From Eutrophocola sp965662685 (GTDB lineage Bacteria > Pseudomonadota > Gammaproteobacteria > Pseudomonadales > Pseudohongiellaceae): 64,000 nt of DNA. Below the pieces are notes generated by a model. The model did no database searches and was not told where the DNA came from. It saw only the letters and a program-made list of their open reading frames with translations. Each line of letters opens with the position of its first letter. Within the stretch, counting starts at the first letter, position 1. This document shows positions 35,044 to 43,245 of the stretch, in pieces. Position numbers and translations under genes: made by a program. The stretch covers positions 156,246 through 220,245 of the forward strand of contig CBFIIQ010000001.1 in the NCBI GenBank assembly GCA_965662685.1, read 5' to 3'.

Positions 35044-36185
35044 AGCGCAATCATACTCAGATGATTATCCCAGAATACTTTGCCATCAGACCCGATATCC
35101 AGTGCTGTTATTTCATCACGCGCCATATCATATCGGGTAATACGCCCGGTGCCTGCAGTAAACAAGAAGCCCTGATCTATTGCACACAAACCGCAGCCAT
35201 CGCGGGATCGCAGAGACTTTTTCATTTCACCACTGTGAGCGTCCCAGAAGCTGATCATGTTTCCGCGCGGACTACTGGCGGCAAAAAACCGACCACTATG
35301 ATCATATCGAACTGATCCCACATATTGTTTCATTTGACCCTGTTGCGGCTCTGGCGCCCACAATAATTGCAAGGGCTTGCCCTGTTCATGCAGGGCCAGC
35401 AGAGGAACACGGTCAAAAGGCTCACCTTCGTATTGCATACCAATCACTATCTGTCCGGCAGCATTTTGATCAATATGGCGAATACTGGCCTGATGGTATT
35501 GGGCATTCAGCATCTGTTGTTCCTGCAACTCCCCCGTGAAAGCATCCATATACACCAGAGACGGTTCCATGGAAGGGATATTGAGTTTTTCCCGCGGTTG
35601 CTCTGGATGGGTGCGAATGCCGCCATTGGCAACTACCAGCGTAAGCTGATCTTGTTTAAGTAATAACTCATGAGGGCCGGTTCCATAGCTGGGGAAATCG
35701 CCAGTGCGCGTCATGGAAAATCCCTGACTGTCGCGACTGACTTGCCAGCTGACAACTCTGCCGCTGTCACCGTTGATCAGCTGCCAGGCATTCTCAGGCG
35801 CATAAAAAGATTTGCCGTCTGCAGAAAATATTCCATGGCCATAAAGATGACGATCAACAGGGACGGTAATTTCTGCCATTTGTTCACCACTGAGCAGATC
35901 ACCAACCCATAAATAATTTCCCGGACGCCGGGCTATAACAATGAAAACCCCGAGCGCTTCATGCACCGCTATATGATGGGCTCTTGCCGGTAACCGGTGT
36001 CTGAATTTTTCGCTGCTTTTGCCTTCCACAACCTCAAAACCAATCACCCAATGTCGATCATCGCTATCCGACGCCGCGCTTAGAAAAAGCGGCGAAGAAG
36101 CAGAAGAGTTTTGGCCGACTGCCAGCACCGGCGAACCAATTAAGGCGCCAGCAAGAGTAAGGAAATGTCTGCGATCCGGATTCAT
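35040..36185 (-). CDS. DUF1513 exported protein (beta-propeller-like)
   Basis: 381 residues from ATG 36185, chosen over upstream starts because a Tat-like leader follows ('NPDRRHFLTLAGALIGSPVLAVG', twin Arg at 4-5). The body matches DUF1513: 'HHIAVHEALGVFIVIARRPGNYLWVGDL', 'YGHGIFSADGKSFYAPEN', 'GTGPHELLL', 'VANGGIRTHPE', 'GQIVIGMQYEGEP'. Repeats of this type form a seven-bladed propeller in the periplasm. It lies between an imelysin and the CcpA/MauG-like gene and is co-transcribed (16-base gap, ATGA overlap). DUF1513 genes recur in this setting in other Gammaproteobacteria. Its biochemical role is unknown. Confidence 0.87.
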   Translation of the reverse strand: MNPDRRHFLTLAGALIGSPVLAVGQNSSASSPLFLSAASDSDDRHWVIGFEVVEGKSSEKFRHRLPARAHHIAVHEALGVFIVIARRPGNYLWVGDLLSGEQMAEITVPVDRHLYGHGIFSADGKSFYAPENAWQLINGDSGRVVSWQVSRDSQGFSMTRTGDFPSYGTGPHELLLKQDQLTLVVANGGIRTHPEQPREKLNIPSMEPSLVYMDAFTGELQEQQMLNAQYHQASIRHIDQNAAGQIVIGMQYEGEPFDRVPLLALHEQGKPLQLLWAPEPQQGQMKQYVGSVRYDHSGRFFAASSPRGNMISFWDAHSGEMKKSLRSRDGCGLCAIDQGFLFTAGTGRITRYDMARDEITALDIGSDGKVFWDNHLSMIAL

Positions 36186-36201
36186 CAACAGGCCAGCTGG
36201 A

Positions 36202-37275
36202 TTAGTCACCATCGAGGGAATTGAAACCCAGGTAAAGGTCAGTGTTTTTAAGCCCTGCTTCAAATGCCTCAAACAGGTCATCCAGTCCCAAGACTATGTC
36301 TTGCAGCTGTGCATAGCCACCTTCAGCGTCGAGCGCTTCTTCAATAGAATCTGGCGCTGCTTCAAGTCTCGACTTCAGGCTAAGAAAGGCGGCGCTGATT
36401 AAAGTTCTGTCTTCGGGCATCAGGACAGTGCCAAGGGCAACTGCCTGCCCTGCGTTCCCTGCGAACAGGTTTTCCAGTGCCAGGACATTCAATCTGAGAT
36501 TTCGCAGGGAGCGATCCGAACGCCACGACTCAGCCCGTCGGATTCTGGCACGAGCGGCGGAATCACCGATCACCTCTTCCACTTTCTGCTGCTGAATGCG
36601 ACGTACCGGTTCTATCTGTGCTTTCAGGAAATCGATGGTGGCATCTTCGGCACCTTCAAAAAAACCCCGTTCATCGGCATTCTCGATAGTGGTTCTGAAT
36701 TCATCTCTCCAGCGCTGACTGACACCGCTGGCTATATCGTTGATATTGTTTGCGATGGCCTGGGCGACCTGGCAGCGATAGTTATCTTCCCGGAAAGCGA
36801 GCAGGCTTTCATCATCAAACAAAAGTCTTTCCAGAGCGGGAAAACCCTGCACGCCGACACTTTCACGGGCGAAGTTATCAGCCGCCAGGGAATCATTGTT
36901 CCTGGAGTCAATCAGGTCATCCAGCTGCCTGGCTCCGGTGCCCTTCTCATCTGGCCAATAGTGAATCCTGAAATTCCAGTTGAAATAGGTTATGGGACCA
37001 AACTGGATATGCTGAATCTGTTGCCAGGCATCCATGCTGTTATGGAAACCATTACGGAAGGCTTCAAGACCGGCTGTATCTGGAGATCGGCAAAAGGATT
37101 GGGCAGCCGTTGCCATGCCAGCCGCAGCATCTTCAAGACTGGCATACGCTGGAATGACGTGGTTGTCAGTGACAGAGAGATTGACCTGGGTCCAGTCCTC
37201 GCTGGTTTGGGCAAGTGCCAAAGCAGGGAGGATCAACGCTGCCAGCCCGCATATACAGGAATGTAAGTGTTTCAT
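36202..37275 (-). CDS. Imelysin-family protein (second copy)
   Basis: 357 residues with a leader ('LHSCICGLAALILPALALA'). It belongs to the imelysin/insulin-cleaving metalloproteinase (ICMP)-like fold, a helical bundle of periplasmic iron-related proteins. The usual GxHxxE motif is replaced: here the sequence is 'VQGFPALERLLFDDESLL', the Pro-Ala-Leu-Glu variant. Other helices such as 'WQQIQHIQFGPITYFNWNFRIHYWPDEKGTG' and 'SLRNLRLNVLALENLFAG' fit the family. It is the first gene after the Fur-like palindrome and may start a separate transcript. Such proteins are thought to take part in iron uptake or storage; direct chemistry is unproven. Confidence 0.87.
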   Translation of the reverse strand: MKHLHSCICGLAALILPALALAQTSEDWTQVNLSVTDNHVIPAYASLEDAAAGMATAAQSFCRSPDTAGLEAFRNGFHNSMDAWQQIQHIQFGPITYFNWNFRIHYWPDEKGTGARQLDDLIDSRNNDSLAADNFARESVGVQGFPALERLLFDDESLLAFREDNYRCQVAQAIANNINDIASGVSQRWRDEFRTTIENADERGFFEGAEDATIDFLKAQIEPVRRIQQQKVEEVIGDSAARARIRRAESWRSDRSLRNLRLNVLALENLFAGNAGQAVALGTVLMPEDRTLISAAFLSLKSRLEAAPDSIEEALDAEGGYAQLQDIVLGLDDLFEAFEAGLKNTDLYLGFNSLDGD

Positions 37276-37291
37276 AACTGGAGATTCTAAT

Positions 37292-37306
37292 TGAGAACGG
37301 TTCTCA
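37292..37306. promoter_or_regulatory. Fur-box-like palindrome
   Basis: TGAGAAC-G-GTTCTCA is a perfect 7-1-7 inverted repeat. This is the half-site organisation and TGAnAAn base pattern of Fur boxes. It lies 17-31 bases upstream of the second imelysin start and touches the stop of the DUF1111 gene. Iron-dependent repression of the downstream genes is a well-supported inference; binding is untested. Confidence 0.8.
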
Positions 37307-38521
37307 TTATAAACTATTCAGAAACGCGTTTAAATCATTACGTTGCTGTTGTGAAAGATTTTCATAATGCTCCCTGGCAGACGCACCCTCGCCACCATGC
37401 CACCATATGGCTTCCTCGATAGTTGCTGCGCGCCCATCATGCAACAGTTGCCCCTGCAGATTTCCGAGTCCCCATAGTGGCGAAGTCCGCCATTCATTAC
37501 CGCGGGCACTACTTTCAGAAAGAGTATCCGCCAATCCGGGCCCCATGTCGTGTAACAGCAGATCGGTATATGCCGGCAGACTTAAATCATTACTTTCAAG
37601 GGATGGCATATGGCAGGCCGCACAACCGGCCTGCTGGAAGATTTCTGCGCCGGCTGACTCCTGCAGCAGTTCAGCACTGGTCTTTGACGGTGCCGGTAAC
37701 TTCGCAACATAGGCCAGCAATAACTCCAGTACCTGATTATTGGTTTCAAGATTGTCATGATGGGTTGAATTGCCATGGGGCGCATTTAAACAGTCTATCT
37801 GGGCCGGCGTACAATCACCGGCGGCCGCGGGAAACACAGGATTGCCCAAACCAAGATCAAGACTCAGGGCTCTTGCCAGCTGAACACGCAATGATACCTG
37901 CCCTGCTTTCCAGCCAAAACGGCCAATGGCAGTGCCGCCGTCAGCATCACTAATCATGTTCACCCGACCCGAAATACCATCACCATTTCTGTCTGCCTCA
38001 TCAGCCATGTCAAGAATGAGGGCATCGGGAATGCGCGCCAGCAAGCCAAGCCCAAGCAAAGAAGGCGCTATACGGGCTGATAGCCCTTCACTGGTCATCG
38101 CTCCCCGGGAAAGATTATTGATTTCCATCGTCGGGGCGAATGGCTTGCCAGCGCTATTTACATCGGTAAACACAACATTGACTTCTGCTTCGCGCTGCAG
38201 CCCTGCAATGGCATATTTTTGCAGCTGTTGACCATAAACAGGATCATTACTATGTATAACAAGGGATTGCTCGCGACTTCCGCGCTCCCCGCCTGGATGA
38301 CACTGATTACATGAACGGGCGTTATAAAATGGACCCAGTCCATCGCTGGCGGTGGTGGAGGAAAACGATGGCACCCAGTTCTTTTCAAACAGGGCTTTGC
38401 CAGTAATGAAATCAAGGGAAGGGATGGCTGAGTCTGCAGCTAACAAGGGCAGGTAAGCTACAGCCAATGCTAAAAAAAGGATGCTGAAAATAGATTTATA
38501 AAACAGCCGAGGGATTATCAA
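37307..38521 (-). CDS. Di-heme oxidoreductase, DUF1111 family
   Basis: 404 residues starting at TTG 38521 with a leader ('RLFYKSIFSILFLALAVAYLPLLA'). Two heme c motifs are present: 'CNQCH' (Cys71-His75, in 'FYNARSCNQCHPGGERG') and 'CAACH' (Cys300-His304). 'LARIPDALILDMADEADRNGDGISGR' and 'GRFGWKAGQVSL' are hallmarks of the DUF1111/thiol-oxidoreductase-like di-heme family. It is periplasmic by inference. The start overlaps the end of the upstream imelysin gene by 26 bases, so the two are co-translated. No ATG is available near the leader, hence TTG. Confidence 0.9.
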   Translation of the reverse strand: MIIPRLFYKSIFSILFLALAVAYLPLLAADSAIPSLDFITGKALFEKNWVPSFSSTTASDGLGPFYNARSCNQCHPGGERGSREQSLVIHSNDPVYGQQLQKYAIAGLQREAEVNVVFTDVNSAGKPFAPTMEINNLSRGAMTSEGLSARIAPSLLGLGLLARIPDALILDMADEADRNGDGISGRVNMISDADGGTAIGRFGWKAGQVSLRVQLARALSLDLGLGNPVFPAAAGDCTPAQIDCLNAPHGNSTHHDNLETNNQVLELLLAYVAKLPAPSKTSAELLQESAGAEIFQQAGCAACHMPSLESNDLSLPAYTDLLLHDMGPGLADTLSESSARGNEWRTSPLWGLGNLQGQLLHDGRAATIEEAIWWHGGEGASAREHYENLSQQQRNDLNAFLNSL

Positions 38522-39776
38522 GACTTTCAGACCCTTCGATACTCACATTCACCAGGGAGAGCTCATTAATAATTTTTTCAATAGTTCGGGTTTCTTCCAT
38601 AAGCGCATCGACAATGCGGGTGATTATGTCTTCGCCCTGCGCGTTATCACGCCCGATCAGGACATCAAAAGTGTTTCCCGACACCCCTTCATCCACCAGC
38701 CTTTGCATAGCTGACTCGGTCTCTTCAAGGCGTGCCATCATCTCGGCAGAGATAGCCGGAGCCTGTTGCAAGATAAGGTCTGCCAGCGAAGGGCCGGAAA
38801 TACGCTCTCCGGAAACCCGCAGATATTCACCGAGGTAAACATTTTTAATGCCTAGCGCATCATAGTAGTGTGAGTGATGAGTGTTATCCGAAAAACAGTC
38901 ATGTTCTTCTTCCGGATCATTGAGGAGCAAGCCTAGTCGAATACGTTCTCCTGCCAGCTCGCCATAGGCAAGGCTACCCATTCCGGTAAGGATTGTAGCC
39001 AGACCAGCCTGCTCACCCTTGCGCAATAAATCCATATACGCGGCACCACCGGGTTGCCAGTTACCGACCATCTCTTCCAGATCATTCACCAGTAACACGG
39101 TTGCCGCTTTCAGATAATCACGGCGCCGATCACAGTTTTCATTGCTGCAATTTTCAAGCGAGTAATCCGTCCACTGGCGATTACCCGCACCGGGATTGGT
39201 GCCATTGAGATCCTGCCCCCAGAGCAAAAATTCGATCGCATGGTAACCGGTCGCCACATTGGCCTCTACGCCATCAATCAGGTGCAGGTTTTCTGCCAGC
39301 AATTGCGGTGTAATCAAGGCCGCATCTACGGTAATACCGCCCAGATCAATAATCTCGTTAGCAATGACATTGGCACTATAGAAATAATTGAAATCGGACT
39401 CGTCACCATAGGACGCAGCGGTATAGTCAATCAACCCTTCATCAAGAGGCCAGGAATTTACCCTGCCCTCCCATTCATCAACAACACTATTACCAAAACG
39501 AAAGGCTTCTGTTTGCTGATAGGGAACCCGGGCTGCCAGCCAGGCTTGACGGGCTTGTTGCAGGGTTTGCGCTGAAGGAGAAGCCAACAGGGCATCAACT
39601 GACTGATTCAGCTCACGCGCAGTAATAAGAGAATCCTCATAGGCGGCACTGGCAATAGCTATGTAGGTTTCGAGAATAGCTGCAGGTAAAACCTGCCCGC
39701 TATTCCTGTCAGTAGAGCTTAGGGGGCTACAGGCGCCCAGGGTAAAAGCCAAAAAAAATGGGATTAAATATCGCAT
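38496..39776 (-). CDS. Imelysin-family lipoprotein
   Basis: 426 residues from ATG 39776 (alternative 39791, inside phoU). The leader 'RYLIPFFLAFTLGACS' has a lipobox, so it should be membrane-anchored. The imelysin/ICMP signature is canonical: 'GYHAIEFLLWGQDLNGTNPG' (GxHxxE with His and Glu as putative iron ligands), preceded by 'WLAARVPYQQTEAFRFG' and 'EWEGRVNSWPLDEGLIDYT'. Later 'LGEYLRVSGERISGPSLADLI' is also typical. It heads the iron cluster and begins at the stop of phoU, with no room for its own full promoter unless inside phoU. It overlaps the DUF1111 gene start. Role: likely extracytoplasmic iron handling, from the family. Confidence 0.92.
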   Translation of the reverse strand: MRYLIPFFLAFTLGACSPLSSTDRNSGQVLPAAILETYIAIASAAYEDSLITARELNQSVDALLASPSAQTLQQARQAWLAARVPYQQTEAFRFGNSVVDEWEGRVNSWPLDEGLIDYTAASYGDESDFNYFYSANVIANEIIDLGGITVDAALITPQLLAENLHLIDGVEANVATGYHAIEFLLWGQDLNGTNPGAGNRQWTDYSLENCSNENCDRRRDYLKAATVLLVNDLEEMVGNWQPGGAAYMDLLRKGEQAGLATILTGMGSLAYGELAGERIRLGLLLNDPEEEHDCFSDNTHHSHYYDALGIKNVYLGEYLRVSGERISGPSLADLILQQAPAISAEMMARLEETESAMQRLVDEGVSGNTFDVLIGRDNAQGEDIITRIVDALMEETRTIEKIINELSLVNVSIEGSESLDNPSAVL

Positions 39777-39780
39777 GGGA

Positions 39781-40437
39781 TTAATCAGCATGTCTGATGA
39801 CTCTGCCTTCAACCATAAAGATAACATCTTCAGCAATATTGGTACTTAAATCGCCGATACGTTCCATGTAACGTGATGTTGAAAGCAGGCTTATAGCAGC
39901 TTCTGTCCTGTTTGGGTTATCTTTTGCTACTCGGATGACTTCGTAATACATGGCACGATTGATTTCATCCACCTTGTCATCCATGGCAATGACTTCTCTG
40001 GCCAGTTTAACATCAAGTTTTACCAAGGCATCAAGAGAGTTTCTGACCATTGTCCTGACAAGATCAGGCAATTCATCTACAAATTCCGGCAGTGTTGAAA
40101 TAGGCTCTTCCTGCATCAACTCTCTGGCTCTCTTGGCAATATTCTTGGCAAAGTCACCAATTCGTTCCAGGTCATTATTCACTTTCAGAGCGACGACTAT
40201 GAAACGGAGATCCCCGGCTACAGGCTGGTGCAAGGCAAGGATTTTCAAACAATCCTCCTCAATTTTTACTTCCATTTCGTTTATCATGGATTCATGCCTG
40301 AGCACTGCATCAACATAAACCATCTCGCGATTGTTTAGAGCAAGTATGGCGTTATCGATTGCTGACTCAACCAATGTGCCAAGATTGAGAATTTCTTTCT
40401 TCAGCTTTTCAAGGTCACGCTGTAGATGTAGAGACAT
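39781..40437 (-). CDS. phoU: Phosphate transport system regulator PhoU
   Basis: 218 residues, the standard length. It begins 'MSLHLQRDLEKLKKEILNLGTLVESAIDNAI' and has the two PhoU helical repeats with metal-binding patterns 'EDCLKILALHQPVAGDLRFIVVALKVNNDLERIGDFAKNIAKRA' and 'AISLLSTSRYMERIGDLSTNIAEDVIFMVEG'. It links the Pst transporter to PhoR and keeps the Pho regulon off when phosphate is plentiful. It is last in the pstSCAB-phoU run, 40 bases after pstB, and immediately followed by the imelysin lipoprotein gene. Confidence 0.98.
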   Translation of the reverse strand: MSLHLQRDLEKLKKEILNLGTLVESAIDNAILALNNREMVYVDAVLRHESMINEMEVKIEEDCLKILALHQPVAGDLRFIVVALKVNNDLERIGDFAKNIAKRARELMQEEPISTLPEFVDELPDLVRTMVRNSLDALVKLDVKLAREVIAMDDKVDEINRAMYYEVIRVAKDNPNRTEAAISLLSTSRYMERIGDLSTNIAEDVIFMVEGRVIRHAD

Positions 40438-40476
40438 GTATTACTCTGAAAGTTTAAATTGCCTGGATTTGTAGCA

Positions 40477-41277
40477 TCAACCAAAACGACCTGTTACATA
40501 TTCTTCGGTACGTTTCATGGCCGGACGAGTAAAAATTTTCTTGGTCACGTTAAATTCTACCAGCTTCCCGGTCTCCATAAAGGCAGTATAGTCTGAAATC
40601 CTGGCTGCCTGTTGCAAATTATGGGTAACAATGACAATGGTATATCTGGACTTCAATTCGAATAAAAGATCTTCAATACGTGATGTCGAAATCGGGTCAA
40701 GCGATGAACAGGGTTCATCCATTAACAATACTTCCGGTTCCATTGCCAAAGCCCTGGCAATGCACAAACGCTGTTGCTGCCCGCCTGACAGATTGAGCGC
40801 GGATTCCTGTAGTCGGTCTTTTACTTCTTCCCACAGGGCGGCCTGTTTCAAAGAGCGCTCTACCAGTTCATCCGTGGCTCCCTGGTAGCCATTTATCACA
40901 GGCCCCCAGGAAATATTTTTATAGATAGACTTGGGAAATGGATTTGGCTTCTGAAATACCATGCCGATACGACGTCTGACTACTACCGGATCAACTTCCG
41001 GCCCGTAAAGATTTTCATCGGCAAACAGTAATTCTCCTTCAATTCGCGCACCATCCACAAAATCATTCATTCTATTCAGCGAACGTAGCAAGGTACTTTT
41101 CCCACACCCTGATGGCCCGATAATAGCAGTAATTTTATTGCGCCTGATATTAAAGGAAACATCATCAACTGCCACATTATCAGCATAGGAAATATTCACG
41201 TTACGTAATTTTAGAACGGACTTCTTACTTGACGGCGCTACCTGATCTTCCAGGTTCGGATCTGGAAACTGAGCCAT
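40477..41277 (-). CDS. pstB: Phosphate ABC transporter ATP-binding protein PstB
   Basis: 266 residues. It has Walker A 'GPSGCGKSTLLRSLNRMND', the ABC signature 'LSGGQQQRLCIARALA', Walker B 'VLLMDEPCSSLDP' and the switch His 'VIVTHNLQQAARISDY'. The PstB-type 'MNDFVDGARIEGELLF' is also present. It supplies ATP hydrolysis for high-affinity phosphate uptake at the inner membrane, with PstA and PstC. The start ATG shares a base with the pstA stop (41277), so translation is coupled. Confidence 0.98.
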   Translation of the reverse strand: MAQFPDPNLEDQVAPSSKKSVLKLRNVNISYADNVAVDDVSFNIRRNKITAIIGPSGCGKSTLLRSLNRMNDFVDGARIEGELLFADENLYGPEVDPVVVRRRIGMVFQKPNPFPKSIYKNISWGPVINGYQGATDELVERSLKQAALWEEVKDRLQESALNLSGGQQQRLCIARALAMEPEVLLMDEPCSSLDPISTSRIEDLLFELKSRYTIVIVTHNLQQAARISDYTAFMETGKLVEFNVTKKIFTRPAMKRTEEYVTGRFG

Positions 41278-42155
41278 TATTTCAATCTCCGTTCGGTTTT
41301 ATTTCTGATTAATATGGCGGCTGCATTCATTATCAGCAATACCGCCAGCAGAACAATAATAGCGGCCGCTGCCAGTTCATGAAATTCTTCCTGTGGACGT
41401 GAAACCCAGTTGTAAATTTGTATCGGCATGGCAGTGAAAGAATCCATAGGGCTTTCAGGTAAAAAAGCAACAAACGTCAACGCACCAATCATTATCAGTG
41501 GCGCTGTTTCGCCAATAGCTCTGGAAAGTGCAAGGATAACGCCGGTCATAATGCCCGGAAATGAAGCTGGCAATACATGAGACCAGGTAGTCTGCCACTT
41601 TGTTGCTCCCAATGAGAACGCCGCATAACGAATACTCATGGGAACGGTTTTAATGGCTTCGCGGCTGGCAATTATTATCACCGGCAAAATAAGCAGGCTC
41701 ATGGTCAGTGCACCTGAGATCAGGCTGCGCTCCAAAGCAAAAAAGCGAACAAAAACTGCAAGCCCCAGAATTCCGTAAACGATTGAGGGTACACCGGCCA
41801 GATTGGCAATATTAACTTCAATCATTCTTGCAACTCTGCCTTTACCGGCAAATTCTTCCAGATAAAGTGCAGTAGACACACCAACCGGAATCGAAATAAA
41901 AGCGACCAGAGATATCAACCATATAGTGCCTACCAATGCAGACTTGATGCCCGCCCGCTCGGGAAAACGGGAAGGAAAACTGGTAATAAATTGCCAATCC
42001 AGCCAGCGAAAGCCATCGATGGAGACCTGATATAACAGGACCAGGAGTAAAATCACACAGGACCAGGTAATTGTCGCGCATAAAAGAGCAAATAGTTTTG
42101 CTTTACGATGTCGTTGTGCAAGGTACTTGCTTTCCTTTTCGGTAGAAAAAGACAT
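41277..42155 (-). CDS. pstA: Phosphate ABC transporter permease PstA
   Basis: 292 residues with six predicted membrane helices. The permease coupling motif is 'ASREAIKTVPMSIRYAAFSLGATKWQTTWSHVLPASFPGIMTGVILALSRAIGETAPLIMIGA', the EAA-loop region of PstA. The N terminus 'KLFALLCATITWSCVILLLVLLYQ' is the first helix. It forms the inner membrane channel with PstC. It follows pstC after a 12-base gap. Confidence 0.97.
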   Translation of the reverse strand: MSFSTEKESKYLAQRHRKAKLFALLCATITWSCVILLLVLLYQVSIDGFRWLDWQFITSFPSRFPERAGIKSALVGTIWLISLVAFISIPVGVSTALYLEEFAGKGRVARMIEVNIANLAGVPSIVYGILGLAVFVRFFALERSLISGALTMSLLILPVIIIASREAIKTVPMSIRYAAFSLGATKWQTTWSHVLPASFPGIMTGVILALSRAIGETAPLIMIGALTFVAFLPESPMDSFTAMPIQIYNWVSRPQEEFHELAAAAIIVLLAVLLIMNAAAILIRNKTERRLK

Positions 42156-42167
42156 TATTGACCAACC

Positions 42168-43151
42168 CTAGTCATAGACTTCCCTGAACCTGTTAAGAAT
42201 TAATTGAGAAATTATATTGATGACCAATGTAATGGCAAAAAGTAGCGTCGCCACGGCAAACAGGGTCTGGTACGCAACTCCGCCTGTCGGTGTATCGCCC
42301 AGGCTCACCTGCACAATATAGGAAGTCATGGTCTGAATGCTTTCAAACATGCTTAACGACATATTGGGCGTCTGTCCGGCCGCTATGGTCACCGCCATGG
42401 TTTCACCGATGGCCCGGGAAATAGCCAACAAAAAGGACGCCATAACTCCTGACAAACCAGCTGGCACTACAACCCGCGTAGTTACTTCATAGGAGGTGGC
42501 TCCCAAGGCAAAAGCCCCCTGGCGCAAGCTCATGGGAACCGCTCGCAATGCGTTATCACTCATAGTTGCCACCATGGGCAGTACCATAATACCAACTACT
42601 ATAGCCGCGCTCAGCGCATTAAATACCTGAATGTCTGGAAATAAATTGCGCAGCACTGGTGTAACAAAAGTCAGGGCAAAATAACCATAAACAACCGTTG
42701 GGATACCCGCCAATAACTCCAGAACAGGCTTAATAATGTTACGCATTCGCTCAGAAGCATATTCACTCAGGTAAATGGCACTGGCCAACCCCGTAGGAAT
42801 GGCAATAAGGGCGGCACCGAATGTAATAATAAGCGTTCCCCAGACCAGCGGGAGTACGCCGAAGGACGAGGGTTCAAATAAGGGGGTCCAGGTTGTACCC
42901 AGAAAAAAGTCCAGCGGTGAAACACTTTTGAAAAACTTGTATGTCTCACTCAAGAGCAAGGTAACGATTATCAGCGTAGTGATTATGGAGACGACAGAAC
43001 AGGAAGCCAGCCAGCTCTTGATGAAAAATTCACCCCAGCGGCCCCGAGAGCTTTTGATAGTCCTTACTGTTTCTGATTCTGCGAAATAAGCAGTAGTAGA
43101 TTCAGCAGAATAATCACTGGCAACGGACTTTTGTCGTTTGTCTTGTGTCAT
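42168..43151 (-). CDS. pstC: Phosphate ABC transporter permease PstC
   Basis: 327 residues from ATG 43151 (start 'TQDKRQKSVASDYSAES'); a longer version from 43220 is less likely because it would overlap the pstS spacer. Key features are 'FKSVSPLDFFLGTTWTPLFEPSSFGVLPLVWGTLIIT', 'VYGYFALTFVTPVLRNLF', 'LRAVPMSLRQGAFALGATSYEVTTRVVVPAGLSGVMASFLLAISRAIGETMAVTIAAG'. It is the partner permease of PstA in phosphate import. A stretch of about 65 hydrophilic residues precedes the first helix, longer than in E. coli. Confidence 0.97.
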   Translation of the reverse strand: MTQDKRQKSVASDYSAESTTAYFAESETVRTIKSSRGRWGEFFIKSWLASCSVVSIITTLIIVTLLLSETYKFFKSVSPLDFFLGTTWTPLFEPSSFGVLPLVWGTLIITFGAALIAIPTGLASAIYLSEYASERMRNIIKPVLELLAGIPTVVYGYFALTFVTPVLRNLFPDIQVFNALSAAIVVGIMVLPMVATMSDNALRAVPMSLRQGAFALGATSYEVTTRVVVPAGLSGVMASFLLAISRAIGETMAVTIAAGQTPNMSLSMFESIQTMTSYIVQVSLGDTPTGGVAYQTLFAVATLLFAITLVINIISQLILNRFREVYD

Positions 43152-43245
43152 TAAAATTCTTTTGCCAGAACCTTTGCCATTCCAGTGGGATAAAGTAAAC
43201 GCTGTTAAAAACTTTACCAAATTTTAACAAAAGAAGATCAAGAAA

